Below are positions 1 through 7,499 of a DNA stretch of 64,000 bases, piece after piece (position 1 is the first letter of the stretch; every line of letters begins with the position of its first letter). The DNA is taken from the NCBI RefSeq assembly GCF_022829385.1, contig NZ_JAKSXX010000073.1, positions 1-64,000 on the forward strand. Reading direction: 5' to 3'. Source of the DNA: Methylobacterium sp. J-070 (lineage in GTDB: Bacteria; Pseudomonadota; Alphaproteobacteria; Rhizobiales; Beijerinckiaceae). The notes below the pieces were generated by a model. The model had not been told where the DNA came from, ran no database searches, and saw only the letters and a list, made by a program, of their open reading frames with translations. A program made the translations under genes and the position numbers.

Positions 1-141
1 GGCGAGCCGCTCGGCGTCTCGGCGCAGGGCAAGAAGGTCTACGTGACCGACGTGAAGGGCAACACCGCCACGGTGACGATCCCGAACGTCATGCAGTCGA
101 ACGGCGTCATCCACGTGGTCAACGGCGTGATGATGCCCTGA
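1..141 (+). CDS. Fasciclin-domain protein, C-terminal end only
   Basis: Only the last 46 residues are in the window. They end with a VIHVV-N-GVMMP pattern, which is typical of the last strand of a fasciclin (FAS1) domain. FAS1 proteins are usually secreted or lipid-anchored adhesion or surface proteins. The gene runs convergently toward an anti-sigma/sigma factor pair. In mycobacteria SigK and RskA control secreted fasciclin proteins, so the neighbourhood supports the call. The N-terminus, and therefore any signal peptide, lies outside the window. Confidence 0.75.
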   Translation, partial: GEPLGVSAQGKKVYVTDVKGNTATVTIPNVMQSNGVIHVVNGVMMP

Positions 142-149
142 GGACGAAC

Positions 150-179
150 GCGGCGCGTATCCCGACCGGCACGCGCCGC
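150..179. terminator. Bidirectional hairpin terminator candidate
   Basis: A 9-bp perfect stem (GCGGCGCGT at 150-158 with ACGCGCCGC at 171-179) and a 12-nt loop lie between the convergent stop codons of the fasciclin and anti-sigma genes. There is no clear T-run. Confidence 0.45.
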
Positions 180-190
180 ACCGTCCGACC

Positions 191-886
191 CTATTCGGGG
201 ATGAGCTTGCCCGAGTAGATCACCGGTCCGGTCGGTTGCCCGGTCGGAGAGCCGCCGGGCGGCTCGACCGAGACCGCGATCGCCCCGTCCGGCGAAGCCC
301 CGGCCGGGAGTGCCACCCGGCTGGAGGCCGCCTCCACGAGACCGATCGACTTCGGCCCTCCGGCGCCGACATACCAGAGTTCCAGGGCCCGGCCCTCGGG
401 CGTCTCGGCACCGACCGGCCTGACCTGCGCCGTGCCGGTGCGGGTGTCGACGCGCACGATCAGCGCCGGGAGCGTACCGCCGCCCTGCACCACCGCGAGG
501 TAGCGGCCGCCCTCCTGGCCCGGCCGCAGCCCCACCCCCACGAACAACGCGAGACCGGCCGCCAGCAACCCGGCTCCGGCGGACACGATCCGCCATCGCC
601 GCACCTGCCGACGCAAGGCGGCGAGCTGGTCCGGCTCGGCCGGGACAGCACCGGGCAGCGACCGCAGCAACGCCGCCCGCACGCGCGGTGCCGGCGACGC
701 CGGCGGGATGGCATCGAGCAACGGCGCCAGCCGCCGCTCCCAGGCCCGCACCCGGCTCGCCGTGCCGGGATCGACGGCGATCGCCCGGTCCATCTCCGCC
801 CGCTCGCTCGCGTCGAGGGTACCCAGCACGTACTCGGCCGCCCGGAGATCGGGATCCGGGGCCGGCTCGCCGCCGCCGCCGCTCAC
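191..886 (-). CDS. RskA-type membrane anti-sigma factor
   Basis: A 231-residue protein that probably holds the adjacent ECF sigma factor at the membrane. The N-terminal about 90 residues carry the AAEYVLGTLDASER motif of the RskA-type anti-sigma domain. One transmembrane segment follows at about residues 100-120, then a periplasmic RskA domain of about 110 residues. The zinc-binding HxxxCxxC motif of ZAS anti-sigma factors is absent, as expected for this class. The start codon overlaps the stop of the sigma gene by 4 bp, so the two are translationally coupled. The nearby fasciclin gene is a plausible target. The signal that releases the sigma factor is not visible. Confidence 0.88.
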   Translation of the reverse strand: MSGGGGEPAPDPDLRAAEYVLGTLDASERAEMDRAIAVDPGTASRVRAWERRLAPLLDAIPPASPAPRVRAALLRSLPGAVPAEPDQLAALRRQVRRWRIVSAGAGLLAAGLALFVGVGLRPGQEGGRYLAVVQGGGTLPALIVRVDTRTGTAQVRPVGAETPEGRALELWYVGAGGPKSIGLVEAASSRVALPAGASPDGAIAVSVEPPGGSPTGQPTGPVIYSGKLIPE

Positions 887-1449
887 GACACCGTCTCCAG
901 GCAGGATTTCAGTGCCGCGAGGGCGCGATGCAGCCAGGTCTTGATCGTGTTGACCGGGCGGTCGAAGCGCTGCGCCAATTCCTCGCGCGAGTAACCCTCA
1001 CAGTATGCCAGCACCACGCAGTCCCGGTGCATCGGCTCCAGGCGATTGAGACAGGTGCTGAGCGCGTCCCGATCCATGAACGCCGTCGCGTCGTCGTGTG
1101 GATCCATCAGCCTCGCCACCCAGTCCTCGCTGTCATCCTCCGCAGGCCGCTGAACCTCGGTCGCACCTCTCCGGCGCAGACTGTCGATGGCCCGATTGCG
1201 CGCGATGGCGCACAGCCACGGAAGCGGGCGCCCCGCTGCGGGATCGTAGCTTCCGGCCGCCTGCCAGACCCGCAGGTACGCGTCCTGCAGGACGTCCTCG
1301 GCCAAGCCTCGATCCCTCTGGATACGCAGGATGACGCCGAAGAGTTTCGGGCTGGTCAGGTCGTAGAACCGGGCGAGCGCCGCGGCATCGCCGCGGCCGA
1401 CCTCGGCGAGCAGCCCGCGCAGTTTATCGTCGTCGGCCAATCCCAGCAC
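883..1449 (-). CDS. ECF RNA polymerase sigma factor (SigK-like)
   Basis: A 188-residue sigma-70 family ECF factor. Region 2 spans about residues 25-95 (FYDLTSPKLFGVILRI, then the DVLQDAYLRVW helix). Region 4 spans about 125-185, with a helix-turn-helix around REELAQRFDRPVNTIKTWLHR. It is cotranscribed with the downstream RskA-like anti-sigma gene (4-bp overlap). Pairing with RskA and a fasciclin protein resembles the mycobacterial SigK system. The start is GTG; a later start is possible. It is divergent from the secreted-protein gene that starts at 1612. Confidence 0.9.
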   Translation of the reverse strand: MLGLADDDKLRGLLAEVGRGDAAALARFYDLTSPKLFGVILRIQRDRGLAEDVLQDAYLRVWQAAGSYDPAAGRPLPWLCAIARNRAIDSLRRRGATEVQRPAEDDSEDWVARLMDPHDDATAFMDRDALSTCLNRLEPMHRDCVVLAYCEGYSREELAQRFDRPVNTIKTWLHRALAALKSCLETVS

Positions 1450-1611
1450 TCAGCTTCTCTGTGCGGCTGCCCAGGATGCCTCGTACCGGTCCAGACCCGG
1501 TTTTCAAACTGTCGTCCGGCCGGAGCGCGCGTCGGGCGGCGTCTGAAACTTTTAAGCCGACGCCTCCGTTCTTCGGGGGCGTGGTCAACCCCGGCGGCGC
1601 GACCGTCGGAG

Positions 1612-2007
1612 ATGTTCGTGGCACGTACCCCGCCCGTAATCCTTGTTGCCGCCCTCGCGGCAGGCCTTCTCGGCCCGGCAGAGGCTGCGACCAAGAAGGT
1701 GCGCGTCCCGAACCAGTACGACGGCTCGTGGACCATCGTCGCCGCGACGACGGAGGGCCCATGCGCGGCCAGCACGCGCTATCAGGTGCAGATCCGGAAC
1801 AGCGACGCCTCGATCCCCGGGGAAGAGGTCGATATCGACGGCGGTGTCTCGGCCGGGGGTGTCGTGCAGGCGATCATCACCCAAGGCTCGAACAAGGTGC
1901 CGATCGCCGGCAACCTGACCGCGAGCGGCGGCGGCAGTGGGACATGGCGCACGTCGGGTGGCTTGGTGGAGTGCAGCGGCAGCTGGAGCGCCAAGCGGGC
2001 AGGCTGA
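1612..2007 (+). CDS. Small secreted protein of unknown function
   Basis: A 131-residue protein with a clear signal peptide: a hydrophobic core about residues 8-21, then GPAEAA as probable cleavage site. The mature part of about 105 residues is beta-rich and glycine-rich, with DGSWTIVAATTEGPC near its start and a second cysteine near the end that could form a disulphide. I do not recognise a named domain. It is divergent from the ECF sigma gene, so it may belong to the sigma factor's regulon. The ATG was chosen because it directly precedes the signal peptide; the open frame upstream is not protein-like. Confidence 0.65.
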   Translation: MFVARTPPVILVAALAAGLLGPAEAATKKVRVPNQYDGSWTIVAATTEGPCAASTRYQVQIRNSDASIPGEEVDIDGGVSAGGVVQAIITQGSNKVPIAGNLTASGGGSGTWRTSGGLVECSGSWSAKRAG

Positions 2008-2339
2008 CGTATCCCGCCGCCCGATCCGATCACGGGCTGGCGGCGCGCGATGCGGTTTTCGCGCGGCCGGGGCCGGGACCGCGGGACAGCCCCGTGCGGC
2101 GGTGTCGGGAGGGCATGGACGCCCTCGGACCCATCGACCTCCGGGCGGTGCGAGACTGGCGCAGCTTCAGGACGCGCGAGGACGCCAGGGGGCCACGGCT
2201 CGGCCTGAGGCCGAGCGGGGCCACCGCCCACGACAGCCGTATGCCGGCGGCCGGCCCGCGTTGCGTTGACGGGCGCGCGCAGCGGTCGCAGCCGCACGCC
2301 GCGCATCGCGGCCTCCAGAGCAGCGTGCAACGCGGCCCC

Positions 2340-2478
2340 TGCCGCTGGATCGTGCGGCGCACGCGGCTGGCATGGCTGGCCCGCTTCCGCCGGCTCACCA
2401 ACCGCTCGGAACGACGCGCCGACCTCCACGTCGCCTTCGCCACGGGCACCATCGCCAACGCCTTCGTGCGCGGCGCCT
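2340..2478 (+). pseudogene. IS5-family transposase C-terminal scar
   Basis: One reading frame spells WLARFRRLTNRSERRADLH followed by a hydrophobic helix. This resembles the last catalytic segment of IS5-group transposases (AWLxRFRRLxxRxERRADxH). The C-terminal glutamate region and the rest of the gene are missing, and no terminal inverted repeats were found. It appears to be a decayed insertion sequence remnant. Confidence 0.5.
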
Positions 2479-2479
2479 C

Positions 2480-2659
2480 CATGGGTCCGATCAGCCGTCG
2501 CAGGTCGGCGACCCGGCGTGGCGCCGGCCCCCGACGCAATGGCACGCACTCGCCGCCAACATCCCGATGGCGCCGGCCCTGTTCCAGGGCGCCGCGCGCG
2601 TCCACCATTCCCTCTGGCACGACGCGGTCCTGCGCCGCATGCTGCCCTGGAAAGGCTGA
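2480..2659 (+). pseudogene. Possible gene fragment of unknown origin
   Basis: A frame just after the transposase scar reads as plausible protein for about 59 residues (ending HHSLWHDAVLRRMLPWKG) and stops 4 bp before the VIT gene. It has no credible start or Shine-Dalgarno site. I do not recognise it; it may be the end of a gene broken by the insertion sequence, or chance in GC-rich DNA. The rest of 2008-2663 holds nothing I can identify. Confidence 0.25.
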
Positions 2660-2663
2660 CCCC

Positions 2664-3359
2664 ATGCGCCCCGTCCACGCCGAGAGGCACCTCATCGACC
2701 GGATCGGCTGGCTGCGCGCGGCCGTGCTCGGCGCGAACGACGGCCTCGTCTCCACGGCGAGCCTGATCGTGGGCGTGGCGGCCTCCGCCGCCAACACCGG
2801 CGAGGTCCTGATCGCCGGCAGCGCCGGCCTCGTGGCGGGCGCGATGTCGATGGCGGCCGGCGAGTACGTGTCGGTGAGTTCCCAGGCCGACACCGAGCGA
2901 GCCGACCTCGCCCGCGAGCGGCGCGAACTCGCCGACGACCCCGCGGCAGAGAAGGAGGAGTTGGCGCGGATCTACGTCGACCGCGGCCTCGACCACGCTC
3001 TCGCCCTCACGGTCGCCGAGCGACTCATGTCCAAGGACGCGCTCGCCGCCCATGCCCGGGACGAGCTCGGCATCTCGGAGGTCACGGCGGCGCGCCCGGT
3101 CCAGGCGGCGCTGACCTCGGCGGCGACCTTCTCGGCCGGGGCGGCCCTGCCGCTGGCGGCCGCGGCGCTCTCGCCGGGCCACCTCGCGGTCTACACCGTG
3201 TCCGGAGCCTCGCTGGTGTTCCTGGCGGTGCTCGGGGCGCTCGGCGCAAAGGCAGGGGGCGCCCCGATCGCACGGGCCACGGCCCGCGTCACCGTTTGGG
3301 GCGTGCTGGCGATGGCCGTCACCGCCGGCATCGGGAGCCTCGTCGGCAAGGCCGTCTGA
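2664..3359 (+). CDS. VIT1/CCC1-family metal transporter
   Basis: A 231-residue membrane protein of the vacuolar iron transporter family, which moves Fe2+ or Mn2+ out of the cytoplasm. The N-terminal segment RIGWLRAAVLGANDGLVSTA is the family hallmark. A cytosolic helical segment rich in Glu and Arg (about residues 75-135) corresponds to the family's metal-binding domain. Two further membrane helices pairs follow. Length and order match bacterial VIT proteins. It lies next to a histidine-rich secreted protein, so a shared role in metal handling is possible but unproven. Confidence 0.88.
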   Translation: MRPVHAERHLIDRIGWLRAAVLGANDGLVSTASLIVGVAASAANTGEVLIAGSAGLVAGAMSMAAGEYVSVSSQADTERADLARERRELADDPAAEKEELARIYVDRGLDHALALTVAERLMSKDALAAHARDELGISEVTAARPVQAALTSAATFSAGAALPLAAAALSPGHLAVYTVSGASLVFLAVLGALGAKAGGAPIARATARVTVWGVLAMAVTAGIGSLVGKAV

Positions 3360-3537
3360 CTCCGGCTCGGGCCGTGGCCGGGCATCTTCGGCGCATCGTG
3401 GCGCTCATGCCGGAGATGTGATGGTCCGGCCGGCGTCAGGCCGGAACGGCTCTCCGATGCCTGGTGTTTCCGGCGGCGCTTTTGTCCACGACCCCTCCGG
3501 GATTGTGGGCCGCGCCGGTGAAGGAAGGATCCCGTCG

Positions 3538-3921
3538 ATGGACAAGACAGTCGCTGGCCTGATCGGGGCCGTCACCCTGCTGGCGGCCGCCGATCCGGCG
3601 CAAGCCGCGATGCCGGCCCCGATCGGCCTCGCGGTGGCCATGCAGGCCGAGAGCTACGCCGACCTGCTCAAGCCCATCCCGGATGCGGTGGCACTCCTCA
3701 GGGAGTCCGACGCGGCCGCGGCCAAGGCCGAGCTACTGCCGCCGGCATCCGAGGGCGAGGCGACCGTCCAGGAGGCCCAGTACTACTATCACCACCATCA
3801 CCACCACCACCGGTTCTTCCGGCCGTTCTACCACCATCACCATCATCATCACCGGTACTTCCGGCGGTACCATCACCATCACCACCATCACCACGGCTAC
3901 TATCGGCCCTACGGGTATTGA
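3538..3921 (+). CDS. Secreted histidine-rich protein with three poly-His runs
   Basis: A 127-residue protein with a signal peptide (hydrophobic segment after MDKTV, cleavage near DPAQA). The middle is acidic and helical. The last 47 residues hold three blocks of 7, 7 and 8 consecutive histidines separated by RFFRPFY, RYFRRY and GYYRPYGY spacers. Such runs bind Ni2+, Zn2+, Cu2+ or Co2+, so a periplasmic or extracellular metal store or sponge is likely. An AAGGAAGG Shine-Dalgarno supports this ATG. It follows a VIT-family transporter. No enzymatic domain is seen. Confidence 0.78.
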   Translation: MDKTVAGLIGAVTLLAAADPAQAAMPAPIGLAVAMQAESYADLLKPIPDAVALLRESDAAAAKAELLPPASEGEATVQEAQYYYHHHHHHHRFFRPFYHHHHHHHRYFRRYHHHHHHHHGYYRPYGY

Positions 3922-3928
3922 GCAGCCT

Positions 3929-3962
3929 GCGGCAGGGCGGGACGCCGGTCCCGCCCTGCCGC
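3929..3962. terminator. Strong bidirectional terminator hairpin
   Basis: A 15-bp perfect stem (GCGGCAGGGCGGGAC with its complement at 3948-3962) and a GCCG tetraloop lie between the convergent stops of the His-rich gene and the gene ending at 3966. Confidence 0.75.
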
Positions 3963-3965
3963 GCC

Positions 3966-4679
3966 TCAGCTGGGGCTCTTCGCGGCGCCCAGGATGCGCC
4001 TGTAGGTGCCGTCGAACACGGTGTCGGTCGCCGAGGTCCATTGCGTGTCCGCCGACAGGGTGTGGCGGCTCGCGTAGATGCGCCGGGACTGCAACTCGCG
4101 CTCGGCGGCCTCCGCCTCGGACATGGGCACGAGCTCGAAATCGGCCTCGGCTGGGACGACGGTGACCTGCATGAAGGGCTCGCCCTTCCGGAAGACGTGG
4201 GTGCGGCCCTCGTCGGGGGTCTTGAACACCATGAAATACATCATCGGCCACCAGTGCCGCAGGAGCGCAGGCACGGCGACCGGCACGGTTCCGGTCCGGT
4301 CGGTGTAGAAGCGCGGATGGGTCTCGGTCTTGATCGCCCACCCGTCCTCGACCTTCAGGTCGATGAGGATCTGGTAGGTGTAGTAGGCGTCGCCGAAGCT
4401 CCGGAACGGCGGCCATTGCAGGCCCGGCTCGGGGGGCTCGCCGAGGTCGCCCTCGAAGACCGGCTTCCCATCCCGGGTGCTGACCCGCAACTCGGCATCG
4501 TAGGGATAGAACAGCTCGATCCCGCCCTTCGCCGCCTCCGAGAAGGGGATGCAGTGCCAGGCGTATTCCTGCGAGCCGTCCACCCGGGGCTCGGGATTGC
4601 CCGCCCAGCCGGGGATCTCCAGGCGCGTCCGCCGGGGGCGCAGCCCCGGCTCGATCAGCCTGACCTTCACCTGTCGCAT
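3966..4679 (-). CDS. Conserved hypothetical protein
   Basis: A 237-residue soluble protein with no signal peptide or membrane segment. It is rich in Trp, Tyr and Phe, with motifs such as QEYAWHCIPFSEAAKGGIEL and HWWPMMYFMVFKTPDEG. The pattern faintly recalls DUF6065-type proteins, but I cannot confirm this. The chosen ATG has a GGGGGAAAG Shine-Dalgarno upstream. No operon partner is evident: the downstream neighbour is convergent and a 354-bp gap separates the next gene. Confidence 0.65.
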   Translation of the reverse strand: MRQVKVRLIEPGLRPRRTRLEIPGWAGNPEPRVDGSQEYAWHCIPFSEAAKGGIELFYPYDAELRVSTRDGKPVFEGDLGEPPEPGLQWPPFRSFGDAYYTYQILIDLKVEDGWAIKTETHPRFYTDRTGTVPVAVPALLRHWWPMMYFMVFKTPDEGRTHVFRKGEPFMQVTVVPAEADFELVPMSEAEAAERELQSRRIYASRHTLSADTQWTSATDTVFDGTYRRILGAAKSPS

Positions 4680-5033
4680 GCGTCGTCTTTCCCCCGCCGT
4701 CGCTTCGCAACGCGAAGGTCGAGGAGACGGTTCGGCGCGACGCACCACCTTGTGATGGGCCGGTGGCGTCATGGCGGGACCGGGACATCCCGCGGGGACG
4801 CCCCGACCCCAGGCATGCGGTTCCCGACGCCGACGACGTGGCAACCGAGGCGGGTCACCGCCTCCTCGACCCTTCACGCCGTGCCCGGCTTACCGACCCT
4901 GCGGGCGTCGTCGTCGGAGCCTCTTCGGCCGCCCCGCGACGCGCGGGCGGGGCGCATCGGCCCGGGAACGCGCCGTCACGCGGTGTGCGCTTCGTCACCG
5001 CGCCCAAGGGGGCCGGTGCCGTAGCGACCCGGG
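4680..5033. other. 354-bp intergenic region
   Basis: The region separates divergent genes and must hold their promoters. It is GC-rich; no operator, repeat or small gene is recognisable. Confidence 0.4.
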
Positions 5034-5555
5034 ATGAGCATCAGCCTTCACGACGTCAGCGTCCCGATCTTCGTCAACGGGCTGCGCAACATGAGCGCGT
5101 GGCTCGACAAGGCGGCCTCGGAGAAGCCGGAGGCCGCCTTGCTCCTCGGCCGCCTCGCCCCCGACATGAGGCCGTTGCCGGCGCAGTATCAGATGGCATC
5201 CGACAGCGCCAAGAACGCGGTGGCGCGGCTCGCCGGGATCGAAGCGCCCGCGATGCCGGATGTCGAGGCCAGCTTCGCCGAACTCAAGGAGCGCTGCGCC
5301 AGGACCATCGCGTTCGTCGAGGGCGTCGATCCGGCCGCCCTGGCCCCGGCCGCAGAGCGTGAGGTCGAACTGAAGTTCCCGAACGGCATGGGATACCGTT
5401 TCACCGGGCAGGCCTATCTCACGGGCTTCGCGCTTCCGAACTTCTTCTTCCACGTCACCACCGCCTACGCGATCCTGCGCGGCGCCGGGGTGACCCTGGG
5501 CAAGCCGGACTTCCTCCAGCATCTCGGTCCGCCGAACATCCAGGGTGCGAAGTAG
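5034..5555 (+). CDS. DUF1993-family protein
   Basis: A 173-residue protein matching the DUF1993 pattern. It begins SISLHDVSVPIFVNGLRNMSAWLDKA, has RLAPDMRPLPAQYQMASDSAKNAVARLAG in the middle, and ends with the conserved FFFHVTTAYAILRGAGVTLGK-DFL region. The family is an all-helical relative of the DinB-like fold, with no assigned activity. It stands alone: divergent from the gene at 4679 and convergent with the membrane-protein gene at 5646. Confidence 0.85.
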   Translation: MSISLHDVSVPIFVNGLRNMSAWLDKAASEKPEAALLLGRLAPDMRPLPAQYQMASDSAKNAVARLAGIEAPAMPDVEASFAELKERCARTIAFVEGVDPAALAPAAEREVELKFPNGMGYRFTGQAYLTGFALPNFFFHVTTAYAILRGAGVTLGKPDFLQHLGPPNIQGAK

Positions 5556-5575
5556 GCGAACCTTTCGAGCGGCGG

Positions 5576-5607
5576 CCCGGCCCGGTCCCAGGCGTATGCC
5601 GGCCGGG
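5576..5607. terminator. Possible terminator hairpin
   Basis: A 7-bp stem (CCCGGCC with GGCCGGG) and an 18-nt loop lie between two convergent genes. There is no T-run. Confidence 0.3.
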
Positions 5608-5645
5608 AGCCGGGGCAACCGCGACCGATTGACGGCGAACCGGGC

Positions 5646-6431
5646 TCACGCGCGGGATGAGCCGGCTCCGGCGACGGGATGGCGCCCCGCCCGCTGCGGG
5701 ACGAGCAAGACGCAGGCGACCATCACGGCGGCGAGCACGGCCGAGATGGTCAGGTCGCTGAGCGCCAGACCGCCCTGGGCGGCCGGCTTGTCGAGCGAGT
5801 TGGCGACCGTCGCGCCCAGCGGCCGCGTCAGGATGAAGGCCGCCCAGAACAGCGCGGTGCGCGAGACCGTCGTGCGGACATACAGGACGGCGATGACCGC
5901 CAGGACGCCGCCGATCAGCAGGGCGCTGCCGTTGTAGCCGAGCGGCGTGTCGTCGGCCATCCAGTCGCCCAGGGCGGTGCCGAGCGTCTGCGAGACCGTG
6001 ATCGTCAGCCAGTAGAAGCCCTCGACCCTCGGATTCGCGACGGTCTCGACGGCCACCGTCCCCTCCGACCGGTACCAGAGGCCCAGCGAGGCGAGCACCA
6101 GCGCGAACAGGGTCAGCGACCCGCCGAGATAGCCGATGCCCAGGGACCGGTCGAAGAAGTCGGCCAGGGTCGTGCCCGCCAGCGTCGTCGCCGTGATGAC
6201 GGCCCAGTACAGGTAGGGGTGGAAGCGTCTGGCCCGGATCTGGGCCGCCACCGCCACGACGAGGCATGTCGCGAAGATCAGCGTGCCGACGAGGTACCCC
6301 AATCCGAGCGTCAGGGTGACGGCGTTGCCGCCGACCTCGCCCAGGGTGGTGGCGACGATCTTGATCGTCCAGAACGCCAGCGTGATCTCCGGGACCTTGC
6401 TCGTCTCGGTCACCATCCTGTCTTCGGGCAT
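5646..6431 (-). CDS. COG4705-type membrane protein, copy 1
   Basis: A 261-residue polytopic membrane protein with about eight helices. Repeated signature motifs are KIVATTLGEVGGNAVT near the N-terminus, TTLAGTTLADFFDRSLGIGY, SQTLGTALGDWMADD and LTRPLGATVANSLDKP. These place it in the uncharacterised COG4705 family. Acidic residues within the helices (E, D in LGE, LADF, LGDW) suggest ion transport, but no substrate is known. A close paralogue lies at 12887-13663, on the other side of the RpiR gene and transport operon. Confidence 0.8.
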   Translation of the reverse strand: MPEDRMVTETSKVPEITLAFWTIKIVATTLGEVGGNAVTLTLGLGYLVGTLIFATCLVVAVAAQIRARRFHPYLYWAVITATTLAGTTLADFFDRSLGIGYLGGSLTLFALVLASLGLWYRSEGTVAVETVANPRVEGFYWLTITVSQTLGTALGDWMADDTPLGYNGSALLIGGVLAVIAVLYVRTTVSRTALFWAAFILTRPLGATVANSLDKPAAQGGLALSDLTISAVLAAVMVACVLLVPQRAGRHPVAGAGSSRA

Positions 6432-6501
6432 GGATTTGAATTCCCTGAGGGGCGACGGGGCCTGGAGCGGGATCCCTTCGACGGGCGCACCGCAGGGTCC
6501 T

Positions 6502-7350
6502 TCACGGACCGACGAGCTTCCGCAGCCGGTCGAGGTCGGCCAGTTGCTGGAGGGCGTTGTCGCGGTCGGCCGCGGCGAGGCCGAGGATGACCGCCTCCAG
6601 GGCGATCAGCGTCGTGGCGTGGAGCGCGACCTGGTTGGCGCGGCCGCGCCGGGCCAGGAGCACGACCGTGGCTTGCCGGGCCAGCGCGCTGTCCTGCGTG
6701 TCGGTCACCAGGACCACCCGCAGGCCCAGGCGGCGCGCCTCGGCCATGACGGCCTGAACCTCCCGGTAGGGCTGGCCGTAGGCGAGCAGCAGGACCGCGT
6801 CGTCGGCCCGCAGGCCGAGCAGTTGATCGGCGAGCGACCACCCCGTGGCGTCGAGGAGGAAGCTGCGCCGCCCGGATCGGGTCAGCTGGAAGGCGAGATA
6901 CCGAGCGAGGTGCGCGGAGGGCCCGATCCCGAACACCCCGATGCGCGCCGCCGGGTGGAGGGCCGTGATGGCCGCCAGGATGGCGGTCCGACCGGCCTCC
7001 GTCCGCAGCGCCTCCATCCCCTCGCGATGGGCATCCAGGACCGCGTCGATGGCCTGACCCGCGTCGTCGCCGACCTCCGCGAGGGTGCGGCCCATATCGG
7101 CCGCCGGCGTTCGCCGGTCGTCGAGGCCCGCGGCCAGCGCCTGCTTGAGATCCGGCAGGCCGTCGAACCCGAGCGCCTGGACCGCACGGATCACCGTGGC
7201 GTCCGAAGTCCCGAGTTGCGCCGCGATCTGGGCGGCCGAGCTGGCCAGGACCGTCGCGCGGTTCCGGTCGAGGTAGCTCGCGACGCGGGCCGCCGCCGGG
7301 GACAGCGACGGCGTCAGGCGTCTGACGGTGCTGCGGAAATCATCGGTCAC
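6502..7350 (-). CDS. RpiR/MurR-family transcriptional regulator
   Basis: A 282-residue regulator. The N-terminal about 80 residues form the RpiR helix-turn-helix (SSAAQIAAQLGTSDATVIRAVQALGF). A SIS sugar-phosphate-binding domain covers about residues 110-250 (IGVFGIGPSAHLARYLAFQL). These usually sense phosphosugars. It is divergent from the permease and RND operon and is the natural candidate to control it through the AT-rich palindrome at 7396-7443. I chose the GTG at 7350, which has a GGGGGGCAG ribosome-binding site; an upstream ATG at 7425 would place the start inside the operator. Confidence 0.85.
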   Translation of the reverse strand: MTDDFRSTVRRLTPSLSPAAARVASYLDRNRATVLASSAAQIAAQLGTSDATVIRAVQALGFDGLPDLKQALAAGLDDRRTPAADMGRTLAEVGDDAGQAIDAVLDAHREGMEALRTEAGRTAILAAITALHPAARIGVFGIGPSAHLARYLAFQLTRSGRRSFLLDATGWSLADQLLGLRADDAVLLLAYGQPYREVQAVMAEARRLGLRVVLVTDTQDSALARQATVVLLARRGRANQVALHATTLIALEAVILGLAAADRDNALQQLADLDRLRKLVGP

Positions 7351-7395
7351 GGTTCTGCCCCCCGCCGCCGAAGCGCCGTCGGAAACACCCGGCGC

Positions 7396-7443
7396 TTGTA
7401 GCATAAAAATCAAATTTCTTGACAATGGTAGTGTTAGCTACAA
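7396..7443. promoter_or_regulatory. Divergent promoter/operator with TTGTAGC...GCTACAA palindrome
   Basis: A 48-bp AT-rich island in otherwise very GC-rich DNA. It is bounded by inverted repeats TTGTAGC (7396-7402) and GCTACAA (7437-7443) and contains TTGACA toward the permease operon, with TACAAT as a poorly spaced -10 candidate. It lies between the RpiR regulator and the operon starting at 7500, so I infer it is the regulator's operator. Confidence 0.55.
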
Positions 7444-7499
7444 TTTTGCCGCCGGGCAACCCGCTGCGGCGCGGCCGGTCGGCTGGAGGACAGGCGCGG

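Noticed and set aside
883..1620. A possible ECF promoter (GAAACT then CGTT, 16 bp apart) near 1553-1580
   Set aside because: Too degenerate to support; it fits neither a known SigK nor EcfG consensus well.
3790..3900. CAC/CAT tandem tracts as a microsatellite or CRISPR-like repeat
   Set aside because: They encode three in-frame histidine runs in a protein with a signal peptide; there are no spacers and no repeat outside the gene.
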